This document shows, piece by piece, positions 24,161 to 37,300 of a stretch of DNA of 64,000 bases (the first letter of the stretch is position 1; each line of letters starts with the position of its first letter). Location: contig JABWDB010000005.1 in NCBI GenBank assembly GCA_019614645.1, positions 16,171,001 to 16,235,000 on the forward strand. The letters are read 5' to 3'. The position numbers and the translations under genes were made by a program. Origin of the DNA: Stratiolaelaps scimitus (Eukaryota > Arthropoda > Arachnida > Mesostigmata > Laelapidae). The notes beneath the pieces were generated by a model that ran no database searches, was not told the DNA's origin, and saw only the letters and a list, made by a program, of their open reading frames with translations.

Positions 24161-24949
24161 GTCGGTGTGTATTATGAAAATAATCATCAGCACAGGTTTT
24201 TATAAAATCGCGAGAGAACTTGCCCTGACCTCTGATGGTCCATTCTAGAATTAACTGGCTGCAGAAAAATTCTGAACTCTTATGGGAAATCATTCGATCT
24301 AATTCATGAAAAAAAAAACATTTTATTCGCAGATGTTCCATCTGAGATGTTCTTAAGGAAAGCAAGATACTCCTTTTCGTCTTCGTTTTAAAGCCTGTCC
24401 CCCATTATACTGGAAGTGCTTCACTTTTGATATCTTCGGACCGTTGCCGAAGACTATACTGTTCACTTTACTATATATTATTAGAGCGCACTAAGCGTAA
24501 CTTATGTGAGTTTCTGCTGTAGCTTATCCATCATACGCTGTCAGCTGTTACCGTCTTGGATGTAGCCATCACTGCCTATAATGTCCCGCCGTCAGCGCAC
24601 CCACTGCCTGGTCATCTCTCAGACGTCTTTGTCTGTTGTCACCAGCTAGCCGGCAAGTCTGCCTGAAATCCTCCGGCACCTTGACGGCTATATGATAGAA
24701 ATGGCGACCCTGAGACGGCCGTCGATGCCGCCGGAGGACGTAGTCCGCAATCGGAACGTTCTGATTTATATCTATCTACATAGCTCATCATCGTTAATAC
24801 ATTAGTTCAAGTGGACAGTTCTTTATTGGCCAGCCTACAATGACTCCGTTTCTACTAAGTGTTCTGTACATCAGTCATTGTAGTGTACTCTTACTTGTTA
24901 GCATTTGCACGTCTACATCGTGCTAGCCTGATGTTGATTAGATCCAGCT
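20216..24949. other. Intergenic, no gene recognised
   Basis: No family-level coding signal was found on either strand. Overlapping open frames near 21.5-22.6 kb come partly from CAG/GCA triplets (about 21860-21892 and 22147-22170) and mostly lack ATG starts. A TA-core hairpin lies near 24122-24165. Confidence 0.5.
24122..24165. repeat. TA-core hairpin
   Basis: CGACTATATATA on the left and TATATATAGTCG on the right enclose a TA tract. Pairing can continue imperfectly outward (CACAATGTGCAT against GTGTGTATTATG). Confidence 0.75.
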
Positions 24950-27900
24950 ATCTGATTCTTCTGGGTCTTCAAATCCAGCAATATATATATATATTTACCA
25001 GCGCCACCTACCGGCAGGTGGCGTTTCGATGAGGGCACTTTGTTTGTCGTCGATCTTTAATGTGTATTGGGCCGACGATCCGCGCCATACGATAGCGCCA
25101 GTTATGCGGCTTTATCCAGCCCTATCCGTATTGCCTGTGTGCGTGCGCCTGTTGGCCGGACCAACTCGCCGACTGCCTGCTTCGTCCCTCTCCCCGGGGC
25201 GCTACAAGCAAGAGCTCTGGTTGCCCGACGGCTTAAGCTGCATGCCTGCCTAGTGGTGCCCGCCGGCGATTGCGAGAGAGCTGCCCGTAAGACGGCCGGC
25301 TCCGACCGACCAGCCAACGGCGCTCGTGAGCTAGCACAAGACGCCCGGCAACAGCAGCAGAAGCGGCTGCCGTCCGCCGGGTCCGAGAAGAACGGCCAAG
25401 AGTAGTCGCGAGGTGCAACAGAAGACGACCGGATCGCGTCGCAGGACAGAAGTCCGTGCGTTCGCCTTTCGGGGTTGTCCGAAGACAGGCGAGTAAGCCA
25501 ACGATAGAACGCGAATGAAGAATAGCGAGAGACCGAATAGCGAATATGAGAGTCGAGTAGACGGACAGACAACCCCGAAGTGTGTGTGTTGTTGTTGTAC
25601 CCGTTCCCGGACTGGTTGGTTGGTGGCTTGCGTCCGGTGTCTGGCCCAATACGCCAACGGAAGAAGGTGGCCGCCTGTTAATGCGACTTCCACGGCGCCA
25701 CTGCAGAAGATCGTTACGGATGGCCATAGCATGTATAGATTTGCACGTACAAACATCTTGTAGACGTTTTGTAGTATACCTTGTCAGGTGGAAAATTTCC
25801 GCGCTCGGCTAATTACACAACGGTGTCTTGTTTGAGTAGTTCCCACCTCCGTCAAGTCCGGAGTTCGCCGTGGGATCGACGGGAAGCAACCTGGCCGGCG
25901 TGATTTACCCTGTCTATATGTACAAACACCACCAGCAATGTCAACGTCAGCAATGCTCAACGACAATGCGCGGGACATGACAGCGACGTGACAGAACACA
26001 TCTGGGGTGTGATCGCTGTTTGTGTCAAACATCGTCAAAGTTGCCCCCGTAGGCACTGACAGAGTGAGCGAGAGTGTCACGGAATCGTTTACGTTCGTCA
26101 TCCAGTGACTCTCCGAGGCAGTCGTTGCCTGCGCGCTTAGCAACTGCCCGCGGGACACTCGACTGCTACTTGCTAGTAGCCGTTGGACTATACGAGTCTG
26201 TAGAGGCAAGAGAGCGTGGCTGATTCCGAGAGTTTGTCGTCTGGTGGTCAGCTTGCCTGTCACTGATAGCAGGCAGCAAGGGAGTATTACTACAATCAGT
26301 GCTACGCACTGGAGGGTCTCTGCCCTCCACCAAGAGTGCCCTCAGCTGGCTACCGATGACAGCAAATAGAACTCTACAGTACGATTGCTATAGTATTACT
26401 ACGGCTACTACTCGTTGGATAACTGCTGGCCGGATCGGCCGGTGTATGCTGGAATAGCAAATTGCAAAACCGAGCAGACAGATTGTATCAGCTGAGACCA
26501 TCATCGAACCACTGCCGACGGTGGAGCTCCCAAAGTAACCGGACCGGCTGGCTGGTAAATGACGCAAGAATCGAGAGAGTGAGCGAGAGAGAGAGTGAGA
26601 GTACGTGATCCGGCTGGAGGTAGCTTGATCGATTCTGCTGCCATAACCAATAGCTATTATACTATCTAGCTGCTCAGTGGCAACAGTTGGTAGAGACGTT
26701 TCTGGCATACACAGAGCACACGGAACTATTGCTCGCTCTGGTATCGAAACGTACAAACACACATATAAATCTATATAGAATATATGGGTACAGAGAGAAG
26801 GTTGTTCACCGTGCCTCTTAACCGTTCGCCCCCAAAACCACTACCAGCCGTGGAGTAGGCGAAATTGTGAACTGGATCCGGTGGAAAATTCGCACCGAGA
26901 GAAATAATAATCGCTAATAACAATACCCGTCATCATCATTTCGCAGTGTCAAGTTGCTCAGCTTCGAGTTGTGATTTTTTCTTTTCGACGTACGTTATTT
27001 TGTCATTTTCAGTCTGTGGATAATGTTGCCCAGCTTCAAACAAAGCTAAAAGTGCGGTGTATGGAAATTGTGCAGTGTGAATCAGTTCCCTAGGAGCAGT
27101 GTGTTTGAAGTCTTCCGTCGTCAACTTGTGTACTCTGCGGCCGAGTTATCCGCGCTTAGGGGAACTACATGACACCAGTATCTTAGGGAATAGTGCGCTT
27201 GTTGATGCAGCCGCGTTCTTCGCGGCTTCTAGCCTGGATTCTGAGCGAGCAAATTAGCAACGTCGACTCGATTGCCCATTGCCCTTCCATTCGTTGATCG
27301 TTGTAGTCGTCCCGAAGTTCACCATCAGCAGGCAACAACAGCAACGCCGTATTCTGCTCCATCTGTGTGCATTCAACGTCCACACGGATACCTGGATGAC
27401 AGCAACAGCAAACGAAAACATCGCAGCGAAAACAGACATACTGAGCTGAAGTGGTAGGTCGCAAGGTTCGCCAGAGTGAAGGTTTTGAAAGCGAGAAATA
27501 TATATATATACATATATATGTATGCATATATATATACATCGAGAGATCACTCGTGACGACACAGCTACACCGCCCCCCGCCCGTGAAGTAGATATCGTTT
27601 GCCAGTCGTTGTAGCAACGGGAGTGAGGACAATCGACATCGAGTCAGCTTTGTTGTATCACTTGACCGTCCGATCGGTGTTGTTCATGTCCGCCCGAGCG
27701 GTGTAGCTCACAGCGGCATAATAGGGCGAACAAGGTCTCCTCTATTCTCCGTAGATGAACAGAAGTCCTTGGCCCGGGTCGTCGACAACGGGCGACGTTC
27801 ATCGAGAGTTTCGTTCACCGCGGTAGCCGGTCTCGTCGACGCGGGGCGAGACGGAGAGAGGGGTATAAATCGAGCGCTATCAATACAGCCGAACGGAGGG

Positions 27901-28485
27901 TAGACGGACAACAAGTATTCGGTCTTCCAAGAAGCCCCTGGTCGACATCATCATCGTCGCCGCCGCCGCCGCTGGCGTGTCCACTCGTCATCCAGGTGAT
28001 TTGACCGGCACGAGCGCACATCAGCGGAGCAGCAGCAGCAGCACCACCAGAGACGAAGCGGCCCCGCCGCAGGAGCGTGTCTCCAAATCAGAAAATCGCA
28101 AATCAGAAGTCGCAGCAGCAGCAGCGGCACCAGCAGCAATCGCCAGAGAATCGGCCGCTGATTTTTTTTCGGCTGTTCTTCCGGTCTTTCCGAACGACTG
28201 TTCGATCTGTCATGCTCGCAAACAATCACCAACGTCCCGTTCAGCAGCGGCAGGGACAGCAGCAGCAGCAGCAGCAGCGAGTGCAAAATAGTGAAGTGAT
28301 GAAGCGACCTCTTGTAGCGTGCTAGCGCGGACTACAGCCACGTACCGTCGGGATCTTCGAATCAGCCAGCCTCATTATCGCCGTCACACAAAACACGCAC
28401 TGTGTGACAGCCACAGCCATCCTATCTCGCTATCGTTATCATCATCGGGATCATCACAATTATCGTACGCTGTGAACCGCAAGAG
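24950..28485. other. GC-rich, triplet-rich stretch upstream of an orphan coding exon
   Basis: Open frames occur on both strands in several registers at once, typical of GC-rich triplet-biased DNA. None has a recognised domain. AGC/GCA runs at 28028-28042 and 28256-28279 lie close before the ATG at 28486. The last part may be 5' UTR and promoter of that gene, which is an inference. Confidence 0.4.
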
Positions 28486-28616
28486 ATGGCTACCCCCACA
28501 GTTTCTTCGGGGTCTGGTGGCGGCGGCGGCGGTGGTGGTGGAGGACTCTCCGCGCTCTACCAGCTCATCCGTAGTAAGAAGGATAAACCGAGCAAAAACC
28601 TCAAGGATTCTATCAG
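28486..28616 (+). CDS. Probable first coding exon of an unrecognised gene
   Basis: I do not recognise the protein. The exon reads MATPTVSSGS, a run of nine glycines coded by mixed GGC/GGT/GGA codons, then LSALYQLIRSKKDKPSKNLK and DSI. It ends at ATCAG|GTGAGC, a strong splice donor, in phase 2. The start has a good context (AAGAGATGG). The end is basic and hydrophilic, as in a cytosolic N-terminal tail; there is no signal peptide. No certain second exon was found downstream, so the following intron is long or leaves the window. One phase-matched candidate acceptor is at 44636. A gene is likely from the mixed-codon glycines, the non-repetitive tail and the donor. Confidence 0.5.
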
Positions 28617-29107
28617 GTGAGCTGATTAGTGCTGATAAGAGACATCCGACGAGCAGTGGCGTACAGGAGAATTTAAGATAAGAAAGAGAGAGAGAGAGAT
28701 AGGTGAAGGTGAGAGCGGGGAACACTTCTGAGTAGAGAATATCGCTATTATCGAGTGTTTCTGCTCGTATCGTTTAGGGGCTCTGGGAATGAAAAAAGGG
28801 TGGTTTTTCTTGATAAAATCAGAATAGTTAGGGACGAGCACCACTCGGAAGCTGGCCTTCCTTGAAGAACCGAATTTCGATATACAGACAGAGAGGGGGA
28901 CAAAGAGAGAGAGAGAGAGAGTGGGTTCACCATGTTATCTGTTCTTGTTTAGCTGCGTTTAGTCAAGTGGTGTGGTTTTAGGCATACAGATGTAGGGTTT
29001 GGGATAATGCATTTAGATCATTTGGTGGAATTACAAATAATGTGTTTTTTCTGGTCATTGACTGTACAAGTTATATCAATGCCATGTTAGAGTTTATTGA
29101 ACGATCA

Positions 29108-29140
<33 letters not shown>

Positions 29141-29218
29141 TAAAGATGCATTATAAAGTCCACTAAATGTGTTCGTTTTCCCTGGGGTTGTGGGGCGAAG
29201 AACGCACAAGGCAGGGGC

Positions 29219-29235
29219 GGGGGGGGGGGGGGGGG
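29219..29235 (+). repeat. 17-bp poly-G tract
   Basis: An uninterrupted G run preceded by GGCAGGGGC. It could form a G-quadruplex. A second run of 11 G lies at 31691-31701. Run length may also be affected by sequencing error. Confidence 0.9.
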
Positions 29236-29937
29236 TGAAGCGTAGCTGACAGGCGACACCGCTCACTGGCGAAGGCACACGGCCGAATCCGATCCTGCTG
29301 CTGCTGCTTTTGCTGCTGTTGATATTGTTTCGCTCCTATACCATCAGTCAGAAATTCTTCTCTACGCCCTCCCCTCCATTGCCCATCATCGTCATTAGGT
29401 CTAACGTACGGACGGTGTAGAAAATAGCTGTAGCCGTCAGATGGAGTAAAACAGGTTTTGAGATGGCATCTAGTCTCTTACGTCCATATGTATATATATA
29501 TATATATATATTTGCGCGGCCGTATATATATACATATATACGTATATATACCGGTATACCGATTCACATGTTGAAAAAATCAAAAGAAGAGAACAACCAC
29601 ACAACACAGTCGTATGCAGTCAGTACAGCCTCTGACGTCGACACAGTCACGACGATCCCTCCACACTCGAAGTCCACACGGACAGAGATACGGGCGCGGA
29701 CAAACGGAGCGGAGTAACCAGACGCACAACGAGCAGGCGATACAACAATAGACGCCAGCAACAACGACGACAACAGCGACAACTGATGGCAGCGTTCGAG
29801 TCGTTGCCCGCCCGAATGGCAAAGCCAACCGCTGCAGTCGTCACGGTACTTCTGCTGTTGCAGCTACCGCCAATGCTCACAAATGACGAAGATAATGTTG
29901 ATCATCTGCAGGAGGAGCAGCAGCATCAGACTCATCG

Positions 29938-29975
29938 GTTGCTGCTGCTGTTGCTGCGGCTGCTGCTGCTGCAGC
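29938..29975. repeat. CTG/CAG triplet tract
   Basis: Imperfect CTG repeat with TTG and CGG interruptions. Similar tracts lie at 30671-30710 (GGC then CTG), 53068-53089, 53997-54043 and 54235-54259. They make long Leu, Ala, Ser or Gln frames on both strands. Confidence 0.9.
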
Positions 29976-30802
29976 CTTCATCGTTGCTGCCGTTGTTGAT
30001 GATGCTGAAGGCGATTGGCAGCTCCTGGCCGCCCGTTTCGGATGATTTGGACACCGTTCGATGGCGATTTTGCGCCAGCAGCGGTAACCGGTTGCCGTTG
30101 TTGCCGTCGCCGCTGCCGCGGCGAAATGTTTTTAAATCGAGTCCCTCTCGGCATCTCCCTCTCGCGTTCGTCGTCGTCGTCATCATCGAGGCATTGAGTC
30201 TCTATTGACTTCAGTTGATTTTTTTCTTTCTCTCTCTCTCTCTCGACTTCGATCGACGAACGGGACAAACGAGATTCCTGACGAGGCGAGTGAAATGCAG
30301 CGAGTGGCGATGACGGGCCGAGTCCACGCGATGATGCTGCTGCTGCTGAAGTCGACGGCCGGAGATGGTAGACAGCAGCCGATGGAGATACCGACAATGA
30401 TGAAGAAGTGGAAGAGCGAGAGAGACAGAGAGAACACTCGACTTGACTTCGTTCTCTTTCATTTCGGATTCTACTCATTGGAGTCTTCATTCTTCTTCAA
30501 ACTTCAAGTCCTCTGTACATCTTCGTTTTGTCTCTCTCTCACTCTCTCTCTTTCTACCTCGCGCGAGCCTATTTCGCTTTCACCGTGCCTGTGTTGCTGT
30601 TGTTGTTTGTCCGAATTGGTTGTTCATCCGCGCGTTCCGTCCGGTTCGGCCCGTCGTGTGCTCGTAGCAGAGGAGGCGGCGGCGGCGGCGGCGGCTGCTG
30701 CTGCTGCTGTTCGGTATTCATCGAGTCGACATCGGTGAATAGCCATTATACATACAGCATACAATCCACAGCCGCTTGTAGTAGTAATAGCTAATAGCAG
30801 AT

Positions 30803-30946
30803 ATGCTGCTACTAGATTCGTGGCCAGCCGGGAGCGACCCCCCACGAGCAGCAGCGGCACCGCACGACGCGCCGCGAATGCCGACGCCGGGAATACCACC
30901 GCCGGGGTACGGGAGGAGCAGTGGCGGCGACTTCGCAACATTTTAA
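30803..30946 (+). CDS. Small proline/alanine-rich open frame, doubtful
   Basis: ATG to TAA, 47 codons: MLLLDSWPAGSDPPRAAAAP … PTPGIPPPGYGRSSGGDFAT. Unlike neighbouring frames it is not a simple-repeat translation, and its composition resembles a disordered coding exon. No homology is known to me, and it lies between triplet tracts. It could be part of an alternative first exon of the gene beginning at 28486, or chance. Confidence 0.2.
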   Translation: MLLLDSWPAGSDPPRAAAAPHDAPRMPTPGIPPPGYGRSSGGDFATF

Positions 30947-33040
30947 ACCAAATCATTATTCGATGGTCGCTGGCCGTTCGGAGTGAACCGCTACAGCGGC
31001 TTGCGGTCTCTGAACTATGGGTTGTTCAACGGTCGGCGGTAACCGTTTGTCCAGGGGCGGCGCTAGCGGGACCAGCAGGAGCGACGCCAATAAACATCGA
31101 ACTGGGCTGTCACCGGCGGGAGCGCCGTAGCCGGCCGGCAATCCGGCACCCCCCAGTTCTGCGGCAAGGTACAAACCTATCGGGGCTGGCAGCGCACTCG
31201 CTGTCGGCTCCGCCGCGCGAACACAGTGAATACGTGGACGTAAGTCGGATATCGTCGCTCGTAGATGCGTCGTAGAGACACGACCGTTCAGAGAACGAAA
31301 GAACGGGAGTCGACCAGGTGGAGAAAAAGAAAGGTGCCAGTAGATCTGTAGTGAGAAGACGATATGATTACTTTTGTTGGTATGCAGGGTCCGACCGAGC
31401 TGTTCCGACTTCGGGAATGAGCGATTTGTGGGATGGATCAATTCATTGTTAATACGACCGGCGCATAGAGATTCAAGATCGAAGCAGCTACCCCCAAGAG
31501 GAACCGAACGCACGAAAGGGACGTACGGCAGCCTAGTCCATTAGTGTGTCGGCGTTTTCGAGTGAAAACGCTGTTGTTGCTAGGCACCAGCCGGACGACC
31601 CATACGGAACCTGACTATGACCCCTGATATTTATTAACTATTAGGCCGTAGAAGCGTACGCTCTGGTGAAGTCGTTCATTTCGGTTGGGCGGGGGGGGGG
31701 GCTATCACGTAGTTCATCACGTAGCTCTCTGGTAGTTTTGTCGTGAATGCCTCTCATGTACCGACCGTATGGAACGCCCAAGCCATTGACTAGTAAGCAG
31801 ACCGGGCTGTCTTACCGTTGTATATACTGACTTCTCACAGCAGAGTTGCTAGGTTGTGCCAGGTTCATACGAATGCCGCCTCATACCGTCACCGTCTCCG
31901 GCGGTGAATACCGACGTACAACAAGAACGGAAAGGTATTGAGGTTGACGTACGTGACGGTGTTGTGGGTCGGGGACATCTATGGGGAATGCATCGGGTAG
32001 AGCGGACAAATGGCTGTCTGTGATAAAGATGAGATTCTTGGCGCCTGGTCCCTCTGTGGCTCGCCTTGTCGTTACAGTCACCGTTTATGTATTGTTGATA
32101 GGCGCGTAATCCTTGATGTGATCCTTGCGCGCTGTCCCTCCTGCACCCGTTTGCCATAGATGCGTTTGCAGATGTGCCGCTGCGGATCCTGCTTCGTTTG
32201 TGCATCAATCGAAAGAGATCTCAGTCGGTTGGATATTCACGCCGACAACGAAGGCATTCTCACTCAGTGACCGAAAGGTGTGCAGCTGAAACAGGAATCC
32301 TTCAGAGCGGTGCGGCATCGTGCGGCGTCTTCAATCGGTCCTCAATAGCATCGACAAATCGCTCCCGCCCCCCAGCAACAAACGAATAATAGATAGAAGG
32401 AAGGCCATGGCTGATGGTGACGATATCAACGTTCTCATGTGGCCATTCTCAGCTGACGTCTTCCGTTCCGCCTAAACCTAATTTCGATATGAAATTGAGC
32501 TTGAAATTCTAAATCGATCCCTTGTAGGTTAGGCGTTGTCGCTTTAACCCGACAATGTGTCTACAACATTTCGACCTGAAACAATCGACGCGAGACCTCT
32601 AAGCGTTGGCAAGGCCTACGAGAGGCGACGATAGGTAGACGGCATACGGCACTGATTGGCTGTTGTTGACACCGAGAGAAAGAGTTCAGCTACCTATAGC
32701 TAGAAATCATATCAAGGGATTATGTCAGGGAATAGAGCGAGCATATACAACTTTAGACATACGATCATTTGAGAATTAGTTAGGGTCGAGACCGTCGGTG
32801 GAGAATGATATTTGAGGAACCGACAGATTGAACACATATAAAAGAAGTTAGCTATGAGAGCTATATATATCAATATCATAGATGGCGTGCCTCTGTAGAG
32901 TTCGTCGGTGACCCTGGTGAACTATCGCCAAAAGAACAACATTCTAGATTTGCTCGCACGTACAACGCTATCTACCGAGCGCTCTTGGTCCATTCGACGC
33001 GGGCTAGAGATGGAGGTTGTGTGCGCTAGTGGAGCAATTC

Positions 33041-33076
33041 TCTAGAAGGAGAGAATATTCTAGAAGGAGAGAATAT
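33041..33076. repeat. Two-copy 18-bp tandem repeat
   Basis: TCTAGAAGGAGAGAATAT occurs twice, head to tail, with no differences. Confidence 0.95.
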
Positions 33077-34062
33077 TAATAATACTGAAGAGTCGGAATC
33101 AATGTTACGATTGTGAAGTTTACACATTTTCCACGGTTAATTCGCCCCCCGGTATTGGACTAAGCCCAACAGACAACAATCATTAGATATACGAAAGTGG
33201 CCCCGACAGGAGCATACCTCCCCGCCCCAGCTGGTTCTACCAATTAGACAGAATAGCACAGCATCTTCCCGTTGGCTAAGCTTAATTCCATGTTTTCTTC
33301 GCACAGCTTTACGCACGCCCCTGCATTCATGTGGCACGATGCCCGCAGCCGGCAGTGATGTCCACGGATGGACTTTTCGATCATTAGCGAAGAATTCGCC
33401 AACATTCATGCCAACTATTACCATGGTGCTCCCATGTCAACAATATTAAACAACATCACCCCCCACCCTAGCATAATTTCTCTCTCTAATTCTCTATAAT
33501 GTTCGCTTGGCATGCTTCCGGTGGCGGGGTCATTTTTCCGCCCGATTGTTATTCCATGCTATTATATTGTACTATGACGACGACATCGTCGACGCCATCA
33601 AAACGACCAGTAGCAAAAGTAGCTCGTTGCACAGCATGCTATGCTGAAGCATCCGTGAGAATAATATAAATATGTTGTGCTGAGCACCCTTAGTGCATGT
33701 CGCAGTATACATATATACTTAAAAAGAACAAGTGTTCACATAGTAAGCGCTGCTGCACCGTTGTTGTTCTTGGGCTTCGTCGAGGTAACATACACTCGAG
33801 CTTCGGCTCAGTTTCATGGGAGTAGGCAGTCAATTACCGGGCGGGCGGGCGATGGGGGGTACGGTGCAAAAAAGCGACCGCTATATAAATCGTCCGTCCA
33901 GTCGGTGGACACCCGTGTTGCCGGTGTCCAAACTTCTTCATGTTCCTAGTGCTGGCCAAATATGCATGAGCAAGTAAACAACGTGAAACTTGTTCCCACC
34001 TATTTAGTACCGACGATGCCAAATTGTCTGTTGTTACACTGTGGCGACAGCCGCCGCAGACA

Positions 34063-34320
34063 ATGGAGGACGGTCGGGACAGCAGACTGTACGGACTTGC
34101 GTTTTGGAGAAGTCGAGTGGATGAAGCTTCGCTGGTTGCCATTGCAGAGCTGCATGACACTAGGCGCTGGCTGGAACACATGAGTTCGACGATTTTGAAC
34201 ATAGCTAGGCCGAATGTAATACTTGCAGGTAATACTACTTCTGGCGCTCTCGATGAAATGGCAATTTCTACTATGAGGTCATTCCCCCGTGAGACTAACG
34301 ATAATATGTATACCCATTGA
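34063..34320 (+). CDS. Open frame of 85 codons, doubtful
   Basis: ATG to TGA: MEDGRDSRLYGLAFWRSRVD, then DEASLVAIAELHDTRRWLEH and a stop after NDNMYTH. The mixture of residues looks protein-like and is not repeat-derived. The frame is open a further 13 codons upstream without an ATG. There is no known family and no flanking gene evidence. A competing frame is open on the other strand. Confidence 0.18.
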   Translation: MEDGRDSRLYGLAFWRSRVDEASLVAIAELHDTRRWLEHMSSTILNIARPNVILAGNTTSGALDEMAISTMRSFPRETNDNMYTH

Positions 34321-37300
34321 TTAACTTGTGTGCATAGAGCTGAGAAAAATCATCGTCAAATAAGCTCCTATTGCATGATATGTGGATTTAGGCCGACAAG
34401 TCGAACAGTAGTTTTGGGATATACTAACAAAATGCACGCCCATCGTTCGTCCCATTATACTCTAGTATTGTAACGTTGTTCGAGACGAAATAAGCTCGTA
34501 CAAGCAAATATCAACAGCCGCCACCGTCCACCCCAAAAGTGGCATTGACTATTCAGTTAAAACACTAGATGCAGGTTAGACGTTTCTATGATTAATAGCC
34601 AGCGGAACGCTGCCAGCTGGTTCGCCATCAGCCTACATCGTGTGCTTGATGTTTTGTAGTGATCCGCCGAAATTGCTCCCGAAAAAAAAAGTCGGATTAT
34701 CTGTTTGTCTTATCGTTAACCCCAGCGGTCTGGCTAGCATTTGAAAGGCAGACCTGTATGCTTGGTCTAGACGCCTCTGGGCAGGTCGTTCGTCACTGGC
34801 TCGCTCGCCCATTGCAGCTACTTTGTAGCATTGGGCGGATTGGTGATTGGCTGCTGCTGCTGCTGATGATGGTGATGCGATTTTTCTTTTTGTTTCTTCC
34901 TGTCTTTTCTTTTCTATCGCTTCGTTCTCTCGAAGAAGACCTCTCCGGACACCCGTACTTACACGGCATCATTCCTCCTCGAATCCGCTACCGCTGAGTT
35001 ACGTTGTCGTCTTGTTTACGTTCGCTGTTTGCTGGCATCGCTGCAGCTGCTGTTGGTGCTGGTGTATCCCTATTTTATATTGGTCTTGTACGCCTATAAC
35101 AGTTCTCGTGTGGTGGCATCTATGTTATGTCGCGTTCCCGTACAAACAAACGTATACCTGTGGAAGTGGTATGGGCTCCGTTCCGTGTCATCGCTACATC
35201 GGTACCGACAACAGCGGCAAGGACAGCAACCACAACAGCATCGCCAAGACATGGGCAGCAACAAGCCAAGAACTACTCTAACGAGTAGAACTAGAGGAAG
35301 GAGTTGCTGGCTGGTGCGATTATTATTATTATTATTGTTATTATTATACATATATAGGTGATAGTACTGATGCTAGTCGCTAGTCGCAGCAGTTACAACA
35401 GCAACAGCAGCAGCAACATGTACCAAGCAGAAATGCACTTAAAGCGACGTCAGCGTCGGGGCAGCAAACATCTGGTAGGTGTGGTGACGGCTTAAGACGG
35501 CCATGCTAAAGCTGCATATCCGTTCATTCGTCGCATTCGTCATCTGAGCGCCGGTCCCTCCAGCCCTTCCTCCGTCCGCATCAACGGAGACAATCCAAGA
35601 GCAAACTGGCGTGAAGCACGCTCGTAGCTTGCGCACACGAACGAAAGAGCCAACGTAAAACCCGTCGAACACCGCGGCGCGAGGAAATCCACACAGCGAC
35701 AGTAGCAGCAACAGCAGACTACGATGATTACGTTTAACTTGCCACGCTATCGTATCGTTGCTTTCACGGTTATACTGTAACAGGGCTTAGGGTTGCTGAT
35801 CGGTTTCGTTTCGGCGGTCGACAGCGAGCGGCAGTGACAAGCATCGTTCATTTATTATTATACAAGCCTAGCCGTCATGATACAACGTGTGAGAAGCGCC
35901 AATCTAAGCAGTGCCACGCTGCCGGAGTGCACGGAGTGCCTACGGAAAAAGATGACGAAAACATTAATTACTCCTCTTGGAAAGGCACGCCACAGCGTAG
36001 AACACAGTGGCAAGCTGAGCGTTTTAGACGAATCTGTTGTCAGGTTGAACCTGCTGAGGACAGTTGACCCTCTCCCCAGCTACCCGTTGCTATGGTTTCA
36101 TTTTAGAAATTCTTCTATTAATTGATTGTTTATTATTAAATCATCTTGTTGTTTTGACATACTGTTCAGGATTATAATTATGATTATTATTAATTTTACT
36201 ATCATTAATTGAATGGGATGTTCTACTAGAGTGACATTATTATAGTTTTGATGGGATTCAGTGAACTGACGTAATAGCACGTTCTGAAAACATTACGGAG
36301 CCCGTCTTTTGTCTTTTCTTTTTCTTCGAATGGACCAGAGAAAAAAACACCTATGAGTAGCACACTGATGAGAGTAGAAGGCCACAAGTTGTCGTTCCGT
36401 CGAGTTTTCCGCCACTTTTCATAGTGGTCGAAAGGCTTGAATCGAGAATCGAATTCGAGCATCAGTCGCTCCATAAGACATATGACAAATCCACTTGGCA
36501 TCGACGATTGCGGCTCTCTACACGAATCGTTTGTATCTTGTTTCATCTTTGATTCATACGCAAACGTTCGAGTGAGAACACAAAATATCCACATTATCTC
36601 ATAGGTCTCTGACCCATTTTCTGTGATAATAGTCATTGGTTACTGCATCATCTCTGGTGGCGCGACGACGTCTATTCGAAACGCACCCTGTTCAATTTGT
36701 GACTTGAAACTCATTGATATAATGACGTGCAAGCAGGAAGACAGACGCTCCACAAACTCAGCTTTTTATCTGCATTGCACTTTCCGTTTTCAAAAAGGCA
36801 ATATTCCCGATGAGAGAAGTGATCTCTGACAAACCTCTCATAGTAGCAGCGTACACTCTACGTGTGCAACGCTCAACTCGAAACCTCCCACAAAACATAT
36901 CATTATGCAAGGACATTCCCCTACGGGATGGCTCTTTCTGATGTTCTCATGGAATAGACTCCCATTTCAAAAACTACTGAACACCTCAATGCCTAAGGGC
37001 GGTATATTGTTATACGAAAACGAGACTGTTGAAAATCTCATTCCTCCTGATTATAGTTCAAAATAGAAAATAGATTAAAGAAAAGATTAAACGTTCCTGG
37101 CGTGTCGTCGCAGTACGTACACGCCATTTAGATGAAATCAGAGGGCAAGTTATAGCAAGAAAGCATATATCTCTAGTTTGGATGCATGCACCGTAGGTGC
37201 CCTGCCGGAGTGACGTCCGAGAACAATTTCAGCGTGGGCCGAGACGTTCGCAGATTGATAACGGTGACAGGGCAGAAAGCACAGTTAAATCGATGCGTTC

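Larger units (their letters stand above)
28617..34000. other. Repeat-rich region, probably intron or intergenic
   Basis: Contains (GA)n near 28682-28699 and 28904-28921, (TA)n at 29107-29140 and 29487-29511, poly-G tracts, CTG/CAG runs (29938-29975, 30671-30710), an 18-bp tandem duplication (33041-33076) and one proline-rich open frame (30803-30946). A good donor-like GTGGAC|GTAAGTCGG sits near 31240 without a convincing exon before it. Confidence 0.5.

Noticed and set aside
30205..30738. 177-codon plus-strand frame
   Set aside because: Low-complexity Ser/Leu/Ala stretches from CT and GGC/CTG repeats; competing frames on the other strand.
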